Shown here: positions 23,749 to 31,862 of the stretch, piece by piece | Numbering within the stretch: position 1 is the stretch's first letter | How the letters are laid out: each line of letters opens with the position of its first letter | Position numbers and translations under genes: made by a program | The notes under the pieces: model-generated | Databases searched by the model: none | What the model was told of the DNA's origin: nothing | Seen by the model: only the letters and a program-made list of their open reading frames with translations | DNA from: JAUJNH01 sp038253125 | GTDB taxonomy: Bacteria > Actinomycetota > Acidimicrobiia > Acidimicrobiales > JAUJNH01 | Assembly: GCA_038253125.1 (NCBI GenBank) | Contig: JBBSHM010000003.1 | Coordinates: forward strand, 1 to 64,000 | DNA length: 64,000 nucleotides | Direction: 5' to 3'

Positions 23749-24552
23749 GTGCCCGGCACGGACCGGCGCACCCAGCTGGACCTGTCACTGCGCCTTTCCC
23801 GGGAGGAGGAGGTGAAGCGGCTCGAGGCCGCGTCCCGCCGGCTGCTGCAGCTGCGGCTGGTGCTCGGCGGCCACCTGGCCCCCGACGGCGCCCTCACCGG
23901 CGAGCGCCGGTTCGGGCCGCCGCTGTGCATCGTGTTCGAGGGATGGGACGCCTCGGGAAAGGGGGGCGTCATCCGCCGCCTGGTCACCCCCCTCGATCCC
24001 CGGCACGTCTCGGTGGCCCAGTTCGCCGCCCCAAGCTCGCGGGAGAAGCGCCACCACTTCCTCTGGCGCTTCTGGCCGGTCCTGCCGGGCTGGGGGGGCA
24101 TGACCGTGCTCGACCGGAGCTGGTACGGCCGCGTGCTGGTCGAGCGGGTCGAGGGCTTCGCCACCGACGAGCAGTGGGGTCGGGCCTACCAGGAGATCGT
24201 CGAGTTCGAGCAAACGCTCGTGGCCGAGGGCACGATCCTGATCAAGTTCTGGCTCGAGATCTCCGACGCCGAGCAGCTGACCCGCTTCGAGCGCCGGGCC
24301 GCCGACCCGCTCAAGGCCTGGAAGCTGGGCGAGGAGGACTGGCGTAACCGCGGGAAGCGGGCCGCCTACGAGGCGGCCGTCGACGAGATGGTGGAGCGCA
24401 CCGAGCACCCCGCCGCACCGTGGGTGCTGATCGAGGCGGAGTCGAAGCGCCACGCCCGGGTCTCGGTCATGGAGCGCACGATCGCCACTGTGGAGGAGGG
24501 CCTCCGGGCTCGCGGCTTCGGCGACATCGTCCCGCTGGAGGCGCCCGGCTGA
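23749..24552 (+). CDS. ppk2: Polyphosphate kinase 2 family protein
   Basis: A 267-residue PPK2-type phosphotransferase, moving phosphate between polyphosphate and nucleotides. Walker A is FEGWDASGKGGVI; the lid region holds HHFLWRFWPVLPGWGGMTV and the Walker B-like DRSWYGRVLVERVEGF. The core is typical of single-domain PPK2. The GTG at 23749 is preferred since it starts directly before the helix LSREEEVKRLEAASRRLL; an in-frame ATG at 23614 would add 45 residues with no family match. Divergent from hupB. Direction of the reaction and nucleotide class cannot be set from sequence. Confidence 0.88.
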   Translation: MPGTDRRTQLDLSLRLSREEEVKRLEAASRRLLQLRLVLGGHLAPDGALTGERRFGPPLCIVFEGWDASGKGGVIRRLVTPLDPRHVSVAQFAAPSSREKRHHFLWRFWPVLPGWGGMTVLDRSWYGRVLVERVEGFATDEQWGRAYQEIVEFEQTLVAEGTILIKFWLEISDAEQLTRFERRAADPLKAWKLGEEDWRNRGKRAAYEAAVDEMVERTEHPAAPWVLIEAESKRHARVSVMERTIATVEEGLRARGFGDIVPLEAPG

Positions 24553-24602
24553 GGAAGCCGACCGTGGCTGCACGCGGCGCTGAGTAACGTCCTCACTCGA
24601 CA

Positions 24603-24694
24603 ACCGCGGGAGCCCGTTCCGGATGGGCTGAGAGGGCGCCGCCAGTGGGCGCCGACCGTTCGAACCTGATCCGGTCGAGGCCGGCGGAGGGAGT
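24603..24694 (+). promoter_or_regulatory. TPP riboswitch (THI-box)
   Basis: The thi-box elements appear in order upstream of thiC: GGGAGCCCG, GGGCTGAGAGGG, a variable hairpin (GCGCC...GGCGC), then ACCGTTCGAACCTGATCCGG and GGCGGAGGGAG. This is the conserved thiamine-pyrophosphate aptamer. The terminal GGAGGGAG also serves as Shine-Dalgarno for the ATG at 24700, so TPP binding is expected to block translation. Confidence 0.95.
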
Positions 24695-24699
24695 GCCAG

Positions 24700-26466
24700 A
24701 TGAGCCAGGAGACGACAGAGGCCGAGGCGTCCGGGTCGGGCGGTGGGACCGCCGGGCGACGGGCGGCGTGGGTCGAGGCCCAGGGCGGCCTCCAGGTGCC
24801 GATCACCGAGGTGGGCCTGACCAACGGCGAAACGGTCCGCCTGTACCGCACGAGCGGCCCGGGCGCCGACCCGGCGGTGGGGCTGCCGCCGCTGCGTCAG
24901 CAGTGGATCGCCGGTCGCGGCGACGTGGAGGCCTACGACGGTCGGGTCTATGACCGGCGTGACGACGGGCGGGCGGCCCTCAGACGTGACGCGGCAGCCG
25001 GTTCCGGCTCCGCCGAGGTGTGGCAGGGCGAGCGGCGGGCTCCGCTGCGGGCCCGGGCTGGCGCCAACGTGACCCAGCTCCATTACGCCCGTCGGGGCGA
25101 GGTGACCCCCGAGATGGCCTTCGTCGCCGCTCGTGAGCAGGTCCCCCCCGAGCTGGTGCGGGCCGAGGTGGCGTCGGGCCGGGCCATCATCCCGGCCAAC
25201 GTCAACCACCCCGAGACCGAGCCGATGGCCATCGGCAAGGCCTTCCTCGTGAAGGTCAACGCCAACATCGGCAACTCGGCGGTCTCCTCGTCGATAGAGG
25301 AGGAGGTGGACAAGCTCACCTGGTCGACCCGGTGGGGCGCCGACACCGTCATGGACCTGTCGACCGGCGCCGACATCCACACCACCCGCGAGTGGATCGT
25401 GCGCAACAGCCCGGTACCCATCGGCACGGTGCCGATCTACCAGGCCCTGGAGAAGGTGAACGGCAGCCCCGAGGACCTGACGTGGGAGATCTTCCGGGAC
25501 ACCCTGGTCGAGCAGTGCGAGCAGGGCGTGGACTACATGACCATCCACGCCGGCGTTCGCCTGGCCTACGTGCCCATGACCGCCCGCCGGGTCACCGGCA
25601 TCGTCAGCCGGGGCGGGGCGATCATGGCGGCGTGGTGCCTGGCCCACCACACCGAATCGTTCCTCTACGAGCGGTTCGAGGAGATCTGCGAGCTGTTCGC
25701 GGCCTACGACGTAGCCTTCTCACTGGGTGACGGCCTACGGCCGGGTTCCATCGCCGACGCCAACGACGAGGCGCAGCTGTCCGAGCTGCGCACCCTCGGC
25801 GAGCTGACGCAGGTGGCCTGGGGCCACGACGTGCAGGTCATGGTCGAGGGGCCGGGTCACGTCCCCCTGAACAAGGTGCGTGAGAACGTCGAGCTGCAGC
25901 AGGAGTGGTGCCACGAGGCGCCCTTCTACACACTGGGTCCGCTCACCACCGACATCGCGCCGGGCTACGACCACATCACCAGCGCCATCGGCGCCGCCAC
26001 CATCGGCATGTTCGGCACGGCGATGCTCTGCTACGTCACCCCGAAGGAGCACCTGGGCCTGCCCGACCGCGACGACGTGAAGCAGGGCGTGATCGCCTAC
26101 AAGATCGCCGCCCACGCCGCGGACGTGGCCAAGGGCCACCCCGGCGCTCAGGACTGGGACGACGCCCTGTCAAAGGCCCGCTTCGAGTTCCGCTGGGCCG
26201 ACCAGTTCGAGCTGGCCCTCGACCCCGACACCGCCCGCTCATACCACGACGAGACGCTGCCGGCCGAGCCAGCCAAGACCGCCCACTTCTGCTCGATGTG
26301 CGGGCCCAAGTTCTGCTCGATGCGCATCTCCCAGGATGTGCGCGACTACGCCGACTCCATGGGCGTCGGCGTGGAGCAGGCCGTCGAGATCGGCCTGAAG
26401 GAGAAGGCCCAGCAGTTCGTCGAGGAGGGCGCCCAGCTCTACCGGGCCGAGGTTGGCCAGCCCTGA
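24700..26466 (+). CDS. thiC: Phosphomethylpyrimidine synthase ThiC
   Basis: A 588-residue radical-SAM-type enzyme making HMP-P from 5-aminoimidazole ribotide in thiamine synthesis. The C-terminal CxxCx4C cluster motif is present as FCSMCGPKFCSM. Core motifs include NVNHPETEPMAIGK, MTIHAGVRLAYVPMT, ASRGG-type VSRGGAIMA, EGPGHVPLNK and DIAPGYDHITSAIG. Length is normal. Controlled by the TPP riboswitch directly upstream. Confidence 0.97.
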   Translation: MSQETTEAEASGSGGGTAGRRAAWVEAQGGLQVPITEVGLTNGETVRLYRTSGPGADPAVGLPPLRQQWIAGRGDVEAYDGRVYDRRDDGRAALRRDAAAGSGSAEVWQGERRAPLRARAGANVTQLHYARRGEVTPEMAFVAAREQVPPELVRAEVASGRAIIPANVNHPETEPMAIGKAFLVKVNANIGNSAVSSSIEEEVDKLTWSTRWGADTVMDLSTGADIHTTREWIVRNSPVPIGTVPIYQALEKVNGSPEDLTWEIFRDTLVEQCEQGVDYMTIHAGVRLAYVPMTARRVTGIVSRGGAIMAAWCLAHHTESFLYERFEEICELFAAYDVAFSLGDGLRPGSIADANDEAQLSELRTLGELTQVAWGHDVQVMVEGPGHVPLNKVRENVELQQEWCHEAPFYTLGPLTTDIAPGYDHITSAIGAATIGMFGTAMLCYVTPKEHLGLPDRDDVKQGVIAYKIAAHAADVAKGHPGAQDWDDALSKARFEFRWADQFELALDPDTARSYHDETLPAEPAKTAHFCSMCGPKFCSMRISQDVRDYADSMGVGVEQAVEIGLKEKAQQFVEEGAQLYRAEVGQP

Positions 26467-26487
26467 GCCCGGGAAGCGTGAACTGAA

Positions 26488-28722
26488 GTGGCCGATCCCT
26501 CGCTGATGCGCAACCGGAGCCTTGCCGACCGCCTCAGGGCCCACCGGCTGCGAACGGCGGCGGCGGCCCTGGCTATCCTGCTGTTCCTCGTGGCGGTGGT
26601 GCCGCCCCTGCGCTACGTCGCCACCATCGCTGCCTCAAAGGCGATCCTGGTGCTCACCACCCCCTTCGCCCCGAGCGTGAAGGGCCTGAACACCGCGCCG
26701 CAGGGATCCAAGGTGGTGGCCGCCGACGGCTCGGCCCTGGGCAACTTCGACGAGGGCGAGCGCATCGCCATACGGGTCGCCGACCTGCCGCCACACGTGA
26801 AGGGAGCCGTCATCTCGGCCGAGGACGCCGAGTTCTACAGCCACAGCGGGGTGAACCCGTCCGCCATCGTTCGGGCCACCTTGAACATGGCCACGGGCAG
26901 CAAGCAGCAGGGCGGCTCGACCATCACCCAGCAGCTGGCCAAGCTGAACTACACCTCGGGCGAGCGCACCGTCTTCCGCAAGCTGCGCGAGGTGCTGTTC
27001 GCCAGCCGCCTCGAGTCGACCTACAGCAAGGACCAGCTGCTCGAGCGCTACCTCAACCAGGTGTACTTCGGCGACGGCAACTACGGGATCGAGACGGCGG
27101 CCCGGCGCACCTTCGGCGTGCCGGCGGCCAGGCTGACGCCCGACCAGGCCGCCACGCTCGCCGTGCGCATCCGCAGCCCGCGCAACCTCGACCCCCGCAA
27201 GGACCCCCAGCCGGTGCTGGACCGCCGGAACCGGGTGCTGCAGGCCATGGCCAAGGCTGGGACGGTACCGAAGGACCAGCTGGCCGCCCTCGAGGCTGCT
27301 CCCCTGGCGACCATCCCGCTGCCGCCCGCGGCCCCGAAGACCGAGCGCCTGGTGGTGGACCGGGCTCGACGCGAGGCGCTGAAGCCGGGCATCCTCAGCG
27401 GCAACGACGACGAGCGGCTGGCCAAGCTGGAGGGTGGCGGTCTCACAATCGAGACCACCCTCGACCCCAAGGGCCAGGCCGGGGCCCGCCAGGCCGCCCA
27501 GGCCGCCCTCCCCCGCCCCGAGGACCCGAGTGCCGCGGTCGTCGGCGTCCAGCCCGGCGACGGGGCCATCCGCGTGCTGGTCGGCGACTCCAAGGGCGGT
27601 CAGTTCGACGTGGCCACCGTGGGCCGGCGCCAGCCCGGCTCGTCGTTCAAGCCCTTCACCTACGCCGCCGCCCTGGAGGACCACATCCACCCGGGTACGA
27701 CCTACGACTCGAAGTCCCCGCAGACCTTCACCTACCAGGGCAGCACGTTCTCGGTGCAGAACGCCGAGGAGGGGACGGGCGGGCCGATGACGCTCGACGA
27801 CGCCACGGTCGACTCGGTCAACGTCGTCTACATGCAGGTGGCGCTGAAGGTGGGACCCGACAAGGTGAAGGAGGTCGCCGTGCGCCTCGGCGAGCCCGGC
27901 GACCTTCAGGCCGTGCCGTCGCTGGCTCTGGGCGGAGAGGGCAAGGGGGTTAGCCCGCTGGACCAGGCCTCGGCCTACGCCACCTTCGCCTCGGGCGGCA
28001 CCTACGCCGAGCCTTACCTGGTGACCCGCATCAAGGACCCTCAGGGCAAGGTGGTGTGGCAGCACGACAAGAAGACTCACAAGGCCATGGAACCGAAGGA
28101 GGCCGGCGTCGTCAACGCCGTGCTCCAGCGGGTGGTGACCGACGGCACCGGCCAGGCGGCGGCAATCGGGCGCCCGGTGGCCGGAAAGACCGGGACGACC
28201 AACGAGAGCAAGGACGTGTGGTTCGTCGGCTACACCCCCCAGCTGGCCACCGCGGTGTGGGTGGGTTTCGTCGACGCTCCCAGGCCCCTGACCGACTCCC
28301 GGGGCCGCCCCCTCTTCGGCGGCGGCCCGCCGGCCCGGATCTTCTCGGGCACCATGAAGGCGGCACTGCAAGGGGTGAAGGAGACACCCCTGCCGGTCAA
28401 CAAGCCCGAGGACCTGGGACTCAAGCTGGGCGGCGGCGGCGGCGGCGGGAGCAACGGCACCAGCTCGACCTCCTCGACCCTGCCGCCGCTGAACGGCGCC
28501 TTCACCACGACGTCGGCGCCGCTTTCGGGAGCCCCGGTGGATCCCTTCCCGCTGCCGGGCCAGACCGTGCCGAGCTTTCCGGGCCAAGGTTTCCTGCCGA
28601 CCACCACCAGCCGCCCCCCGAGGACCACGACGAGCCGCCCGTGCCCGACGACCACCGTCCCGCCCAACCCGCTGCCACCTGGCGCCACCAGCACCACGGC
28701 CAGGCCGCCGCCCGGTTGCTGA
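26488..28722 (+). CDS. Class A penicillin-binding protein (transglycosylase/transpeptidase)
   Basis: A 744-residue bifunctional peptidoglycan synthase anchored by an N-terminal membrane helix (residues about 22-45). The GT51 domain shows catalytic Glu112 in ISAEDAEFYSHSGV and GGSTITQQLAKLNY. The transpeptidase domain has Ser385-x-x-Lys388 (GSSFKPF), SVN, and Lys567 in GKTGTTNESKD. After the catalytic part comes a poly-Gly linker and a Thr/Pro/Ser-rich extracellular tail, as in mycobacterial PonA. It starts 21 nt after thiC, but no functional link is implied. Confidence 0.95.
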   Translation: MADPSLMRNRSLADRLRAHRLRTAAAALAILLFLVAVVPPLRYVATIAASKAILVLTTPFAPSVKGLNTAPQGSKVVAADGSALGNFDEGERIAIRVADLPPHVKGAVISAEDAEFYSHSGVNPSAIVRATLNMATGSKQQGGSTITQQLAKLNYTSGERTVFRKLREVLFASRLESTYSKDQLLERYLNQVYFGDGNYGIETAARRTFGVPAARLTPDQAATLAVRIRSPRNLDPRKDPQPVLDRRNRVLQAMAKAGTVPKDQLAALEAAPLATIPLPPAAPKTERLVVDRARREALKPGILSGNDDERLAKLEGGGLTIETTLDPKGQAGARQAAQAALPRPEDPSAAVVGVQPGDGAIRVLVGDSKGGQFDVATVGRRQPGSSFKPFTYAAALEDHIHPGTTYDSKSPQTFTYQGSTFSVQNAEEGTGGPMTLDDATVDSVNVVYMQVALKVGPDKVKEVAVRLGEPGDLQAVPSLALGGEGKGVSPLDQASAYATFASGGTYAEPYLVTRIKDPQGKVVWQHDKKTHKAMEPKEAGVVNAVLQRVVTDGTGQAAAIGRPVAGKTGTTNESKDVWFVGYTPQLATAVWVGFVDAPRPLTDSRGRPLFGGGPPARIFSGTMKAALQGVKETPLPVNKPEDLGLKLGGGGGGGSNGTSSTSSTLPPLNGAFTTTSAPLSGAPVDPFPLPGQTVPSFPGQGFLPTTTSRPPRTTTSRPCPTTTVPPNPLPPGATSTTARPPPGC

Positions 28723-28744
28723 GCGCGCCGCCATCTGGCTCACG

Positions 28745-29236
28745 TCAGGCGGCAGGCGCCACGAGGAGAACGCCGCCCTCCCCAAGGTCCACCTCGAGAC
28801 GGCTCAGGTGGCCGGCCCCGTCGATCCAAGCCTGAGCCGGCGGGCTGCCATCGAGCCGGAGATGGCGACCCTCCCAGCGGACGGAACGGTTCACGAGAGG
28901 CCCGAGGAGGACATCGGGGTCGGGCGCCGCCACCTCGACGGTGGTGCCGAGAACCTGGAGCCAGCGGCCCGCCTGCACCCCCGTCAGCCCGGCGGCGGCG
29001 ACCTCCGCTCGATCCCCGTCAATCCGAGCCCGAGCCACCTCCTGACCACCGGACACCAGGGTGACCAGGAGCGGCTCGGCCAGCGCCAGCTCACGAGCCC
29101 GCCGGGCCGCCACCACCGGATCGGCAGCCATGGCGGCAACCGGCAGCGCCGCCCGGCGCTCACCGTGACGGACGGTGACCACGCTCACCCCGAGGACCAC
29201 CACAATCGTCAGGCCGATCAGCGCGCTCCGGCGCAC
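28745..29236 (-). CDS. Small membrane-anchored protein, unknown
   Basis: A 163-residue protein with one N-terminal hydrophobic segment (SALIGLTIVVVLGVSVVTV) and a predicted extracytoplasmic remainder rich in valine strands (VARARIDGDRAEVAAAGLTG; WLQVLGTTVEVA). The GTG at 29236 is preceded by GGAGG at 5 nt, and gives an RRS before the hydrophobic core, so it looks like a signal anchor. No family recognised. It lies just downstream of lon on the same strand, and converges on the PBP gene. Confidence 0.65.
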   Translation of the reverse strand: MRRSALIGLTIVVVLGVSVVTVRHGERRAALPVAAMAADPVVAARRARELALAEPLLVTLVSGGQEVARARIDGDRAEVAAAGLTGVQAGRWLQVLGTTVEVAAPDPDVLLGPLVNRSVRWEGRHLRLDGSPPAQAWIDGAGHLSRLEVDLGEGGVLLVAPAA

Positions 29237-29331
29237 AACCACCTCCAAGAGGTCGGAGGGCGGAGGCGCCAAGCGGCAAAGCCGTGGCGTCAGCCTACCG
29301 TCACCATCTCGAAGCGAGCTGATCCTGGCTC

Positions 29332-31746
29332 TCAGGCGGCGGCGGCCATCGCCGCCGCCGGCTCGAGGGCCAGCTCCAGGACCTGGCGGACGTCGCTGCA
29401 CAGGTGGATGGTGACCTGGGCGCGGATCTCCTCGGGGATGTCGTCCAGGTCGGCCTCGTTGCCCCTCGGCAGCAGGACCTCGGTGAGCCCGGCCCGGTGG
29501 GCGGCCAGCACCTTCTGCTTGACGCCGCCGATGGGCAGCACCTTGCCCTGGAGGGTGACCTCGCCGGTCATGGCCAGGGTCGGCTTCACCAGCCGGCCGG
29601 TCAGGAGCGACACCAGGGCCGTGGTCATGGTGACCCCGGCCGAGGGGCCGTCCTTCGGCACCGCGCCGGCCGGGAAGTGGACGTGGAAGCGCCGGCCCTC
29701 GAAGCCGGCGGGCTCACAGCCCAGCTCGTCGGCCCGCGACCTGACGAAGGACAGGGCGATCTGGGCCGACTCCTTCATGACGTCGCCCAGCTGGCCGGTG
29801 ACGGTGAGGCCGGGGCTTCCGCTCTCGCCGGGCATCGACGTGGCCTCGACGAACAGCACGTCGCCGCCGGCACCGGTGACGGCCAGGCCGGTGGCCACAC
29901 CGGGCACCGAGGTGCGCTCGTGCACCTCGTCACGGAACCGGGGCTTGCCGAGGAGGTCGCGCACCATGGCGGCGTCGACGACGACCGTCTCACCGGAACC
30001 CGAGCGGGCGATGCGGGTGGCCACCTTGCGCAGCAGGCGGGCCAGGGCCCGTTCCAGCGACCGCACGCCGGCCTCCCTGGTGTGCTCACGCACGAGCGAG
30101 TGCAGGGCGCCGTCGTCGATGGTGACCTCGGTCTCGCGCAGGCCGGCGGCGGCCCGCTGGCGGCGGAGCAGGTGGTCACGGGCGATGGCCACCTTCTCGT
30201 CCTCGGTGTAGCCGTCGAGGCTCACCACCTCCATGCGGTCGAGCAGCGGGCCGGCCACCGTCTCCATCTGGTTGGCCGTGGCCAGGAAGATCACGTCTGA
30301 CAGGTCCAGCTCGACCTCGAGGTAGTGGTCCGAGAACGTGTGGTTCTGGGCCGGGTCGAGGACCTCGAGCAGCGCCGAGGCGGGGTCGCCCCGCCAGTCG
30401 CCGCCCAGCTTGTCGACCTCGTCCAGCAGGATCACCGGGTTCATGGCCCCGGCCTCCTTCATGGCCCGCACCAGGCGGCCGGGCTGGGCGCCGACGTAGG
30501 TGCGACGGTGACCACGGATCTCGGCCTCGTCGCGCACCCCGCCCAGCGCCACCCGCACGAAGGGCCGGCCGAGGGCGCGGGCGATCGACTCGCCCAGGCT
30601 GGTCTTGCCGACACCCGGAGGGCCGACGAGGGTGAGGATGGCACCGGAGCCGCGGCGTCCGTCGAGGGGTGGCGGGGCGTCGGCGGCGGCCTCGCGCTCG
30701 GCCCGCAGCTTGCGGACGGCCAGGTGCTCAAGGATGCGCTCCTTGACGTCGTCGAGCCCGGTGTGGTCGGCATCGAGGACGGCCTGGGCCTCGGCCAGGT
30801 CCAGCCTGTCCTCGGCCCTCACGCCCCAGGGGACGTCGAACACCCACTCCAGCCACGTCTGCACCCAGCCGCGCTCGGGCGACTGCTCTGACATGCGCTC
30901 GAAGCGGCCGATCTCCTTGGTGACGGCGGCGGCGACAGCCTCGGGCAGGTCGCGCTCGTCCAGCAGGCGGCGGAAGCGGGAGGCGGCGTCGCCGTCATCG
31001 CTCTCGTCGCCGCTCAGCTCGCCCAGCTCCTTGTTGATCGCCGTCAGCTGCTGGCGCAGGAGAAACTCGCGCTGGCGCTTCTCCAGCCCCTCGTTGACCT
31101 CGTGGTTGATGTGCTCCTTCAGCTCGAGGTCAGCCAGGTGCTCCTTGGCCCAGTCCAGGACCAGGCGCAGGCGCTGCTCGACGTCGACGACCTCGAGCAG
31201 CTCGACCTTGCGGTCGTAGGACAGGTCGGGCCAGTAGCCGGCGGTGTCGGCCACCTCACCGGGGTCGCTGACCCCGCCGAACAGGTCGACCATGCGGGCC
31301 GCCCGGCGCCGGTCGAAGATGACCTCGACCGTGGCCCGCAGCTCGCGGGCCAGCCGGTGGGCCTCCTCCGATGCCGGGCCGCTCTCTATCGGCCGGGCCT
31401 CGATCCACGTTGCCGTCCCGCCGCCCGGGTCGGCGGTGCCGGCGCCCAGGTGGGCCCGACGCAGTCCCCGCACCACGGCGGCGCGCTGGCCGTTCGGGAG
31501 GGCGCCCACGTCCTCGATGCGGGCCACGGTGCCAACGTCGGCGAAGCCGCCCCCGGAACGCCTGGGGACCAGGACGAGGGTGCGGTCGGCGGCCTCGGCT
31601 GCGGTGGCCGCGGCCTGGGCCTCGGCGGTCTCCAGGGCCAGGGTGACAACCATGCCCGGGAGCACCACGCCTGAGGAGAGCGGGAGCAGGGGCAGGATCT
31701 GGGTGGCGTCGGCGGTGGTGTCGGCGGTGGTGTCGGCGGTGGTCAC
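29332..31746 (-). CDS. lon: ATP-dependent protease Lon
   Basis: An 804-residue Lon protease: N-terminal substrate domain (LPLLPLSSGVVLPGMVVTLAL), AAA+ module with Walker A GPPGVGKTS and ILLDEVDKLG, and a C-terminal protease domain with the catalytic Ser in PKDGPSAGVTM and Lys in GKVLPIGGVKQK. It degrades misfolded and regulatory proteins in the cytoplasm. The GTG at 31746 is chosen for its GAAGGAGG Shine-Dalgarno. The N-terminus begins with a short TADTTADTTAD repeat of 12-bp units. It is divergent from the ABC exporter. Confidence 0.96.
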   Translation of the reverse strand: MTTADTTADTTADATQILPLLPLSSGVVLPGMVVTLALETAEAQAAATAAEAADRTLVLVPRRSGGGFADVGTVARIEDVGALPNGQRAAVVRGLRRAHLGAGTADPGGGTATWIEARPIESGPASEEAHRLARELRATVEVIFDRRRAARMVDLFGGVSDPGEVADTAGYWPDLSYDRKVELLEVVDVEQRLRLVLDWAKEHLADLELKEHINHEVNEGLEKRQREFLLRQQLTAINKELGELSGDESDDGDAASRFRRLLDERDLPEAVAAAVTKEIGRFERMSEQSPERGWVQTWLEWVFDVPWGVRAEDRLDLAEAQAVLDADHTGLDDVKERILEHLAVRKLRAEREAAADAPPPLDGRRGSGAILTLVGPPGVGKTSLGESIARALGRPFVRVALGGVRDEAEIRGHRRTYVGAQPGRLVRAMKEAGAMNPVILLDEVDKLGGDWRGDPASALLEVLDPAQNHTFSDHYLEVELDLSDVIFLATANQMETVAGPLLDRMEVVSLDGYTEDEKVAIARDHLLRRQRAAAGLRETEVTIDDGALHSLVREHTREAGVRSLERALARLLRKVATRIARSGSGETVVVDAAMVRDLLGKPRFRDEVHERTSVPGVATGLAVTGAGGDVLFVEATSMPGESGSPGLTVTGQLGDVMKESAQIALSFVRSRADELGCEPAGFEGRRFHVHFPAGAVPKDGPSAGVTMTTALVSLLTGRLVKPTLAMTGEVTLQGKVLPIGGVKQKVLAAHRAGLTEVLLPRGNEADLDDIPEEIRAQVTIHLCSDVRQVLELALEPAAAMAAAA

Positions 31747-31862
31747 GGCGGCCCTCCTTCGAGCAGTAACGGTGTAACTCCGATGTGTGCGGCGGCTATT
31801 CCGTCCGCGACCCGCCGGCAAGACTGCCGGTTTAGGAAGGGTCCTCCCCTACCTTTGCGGCC

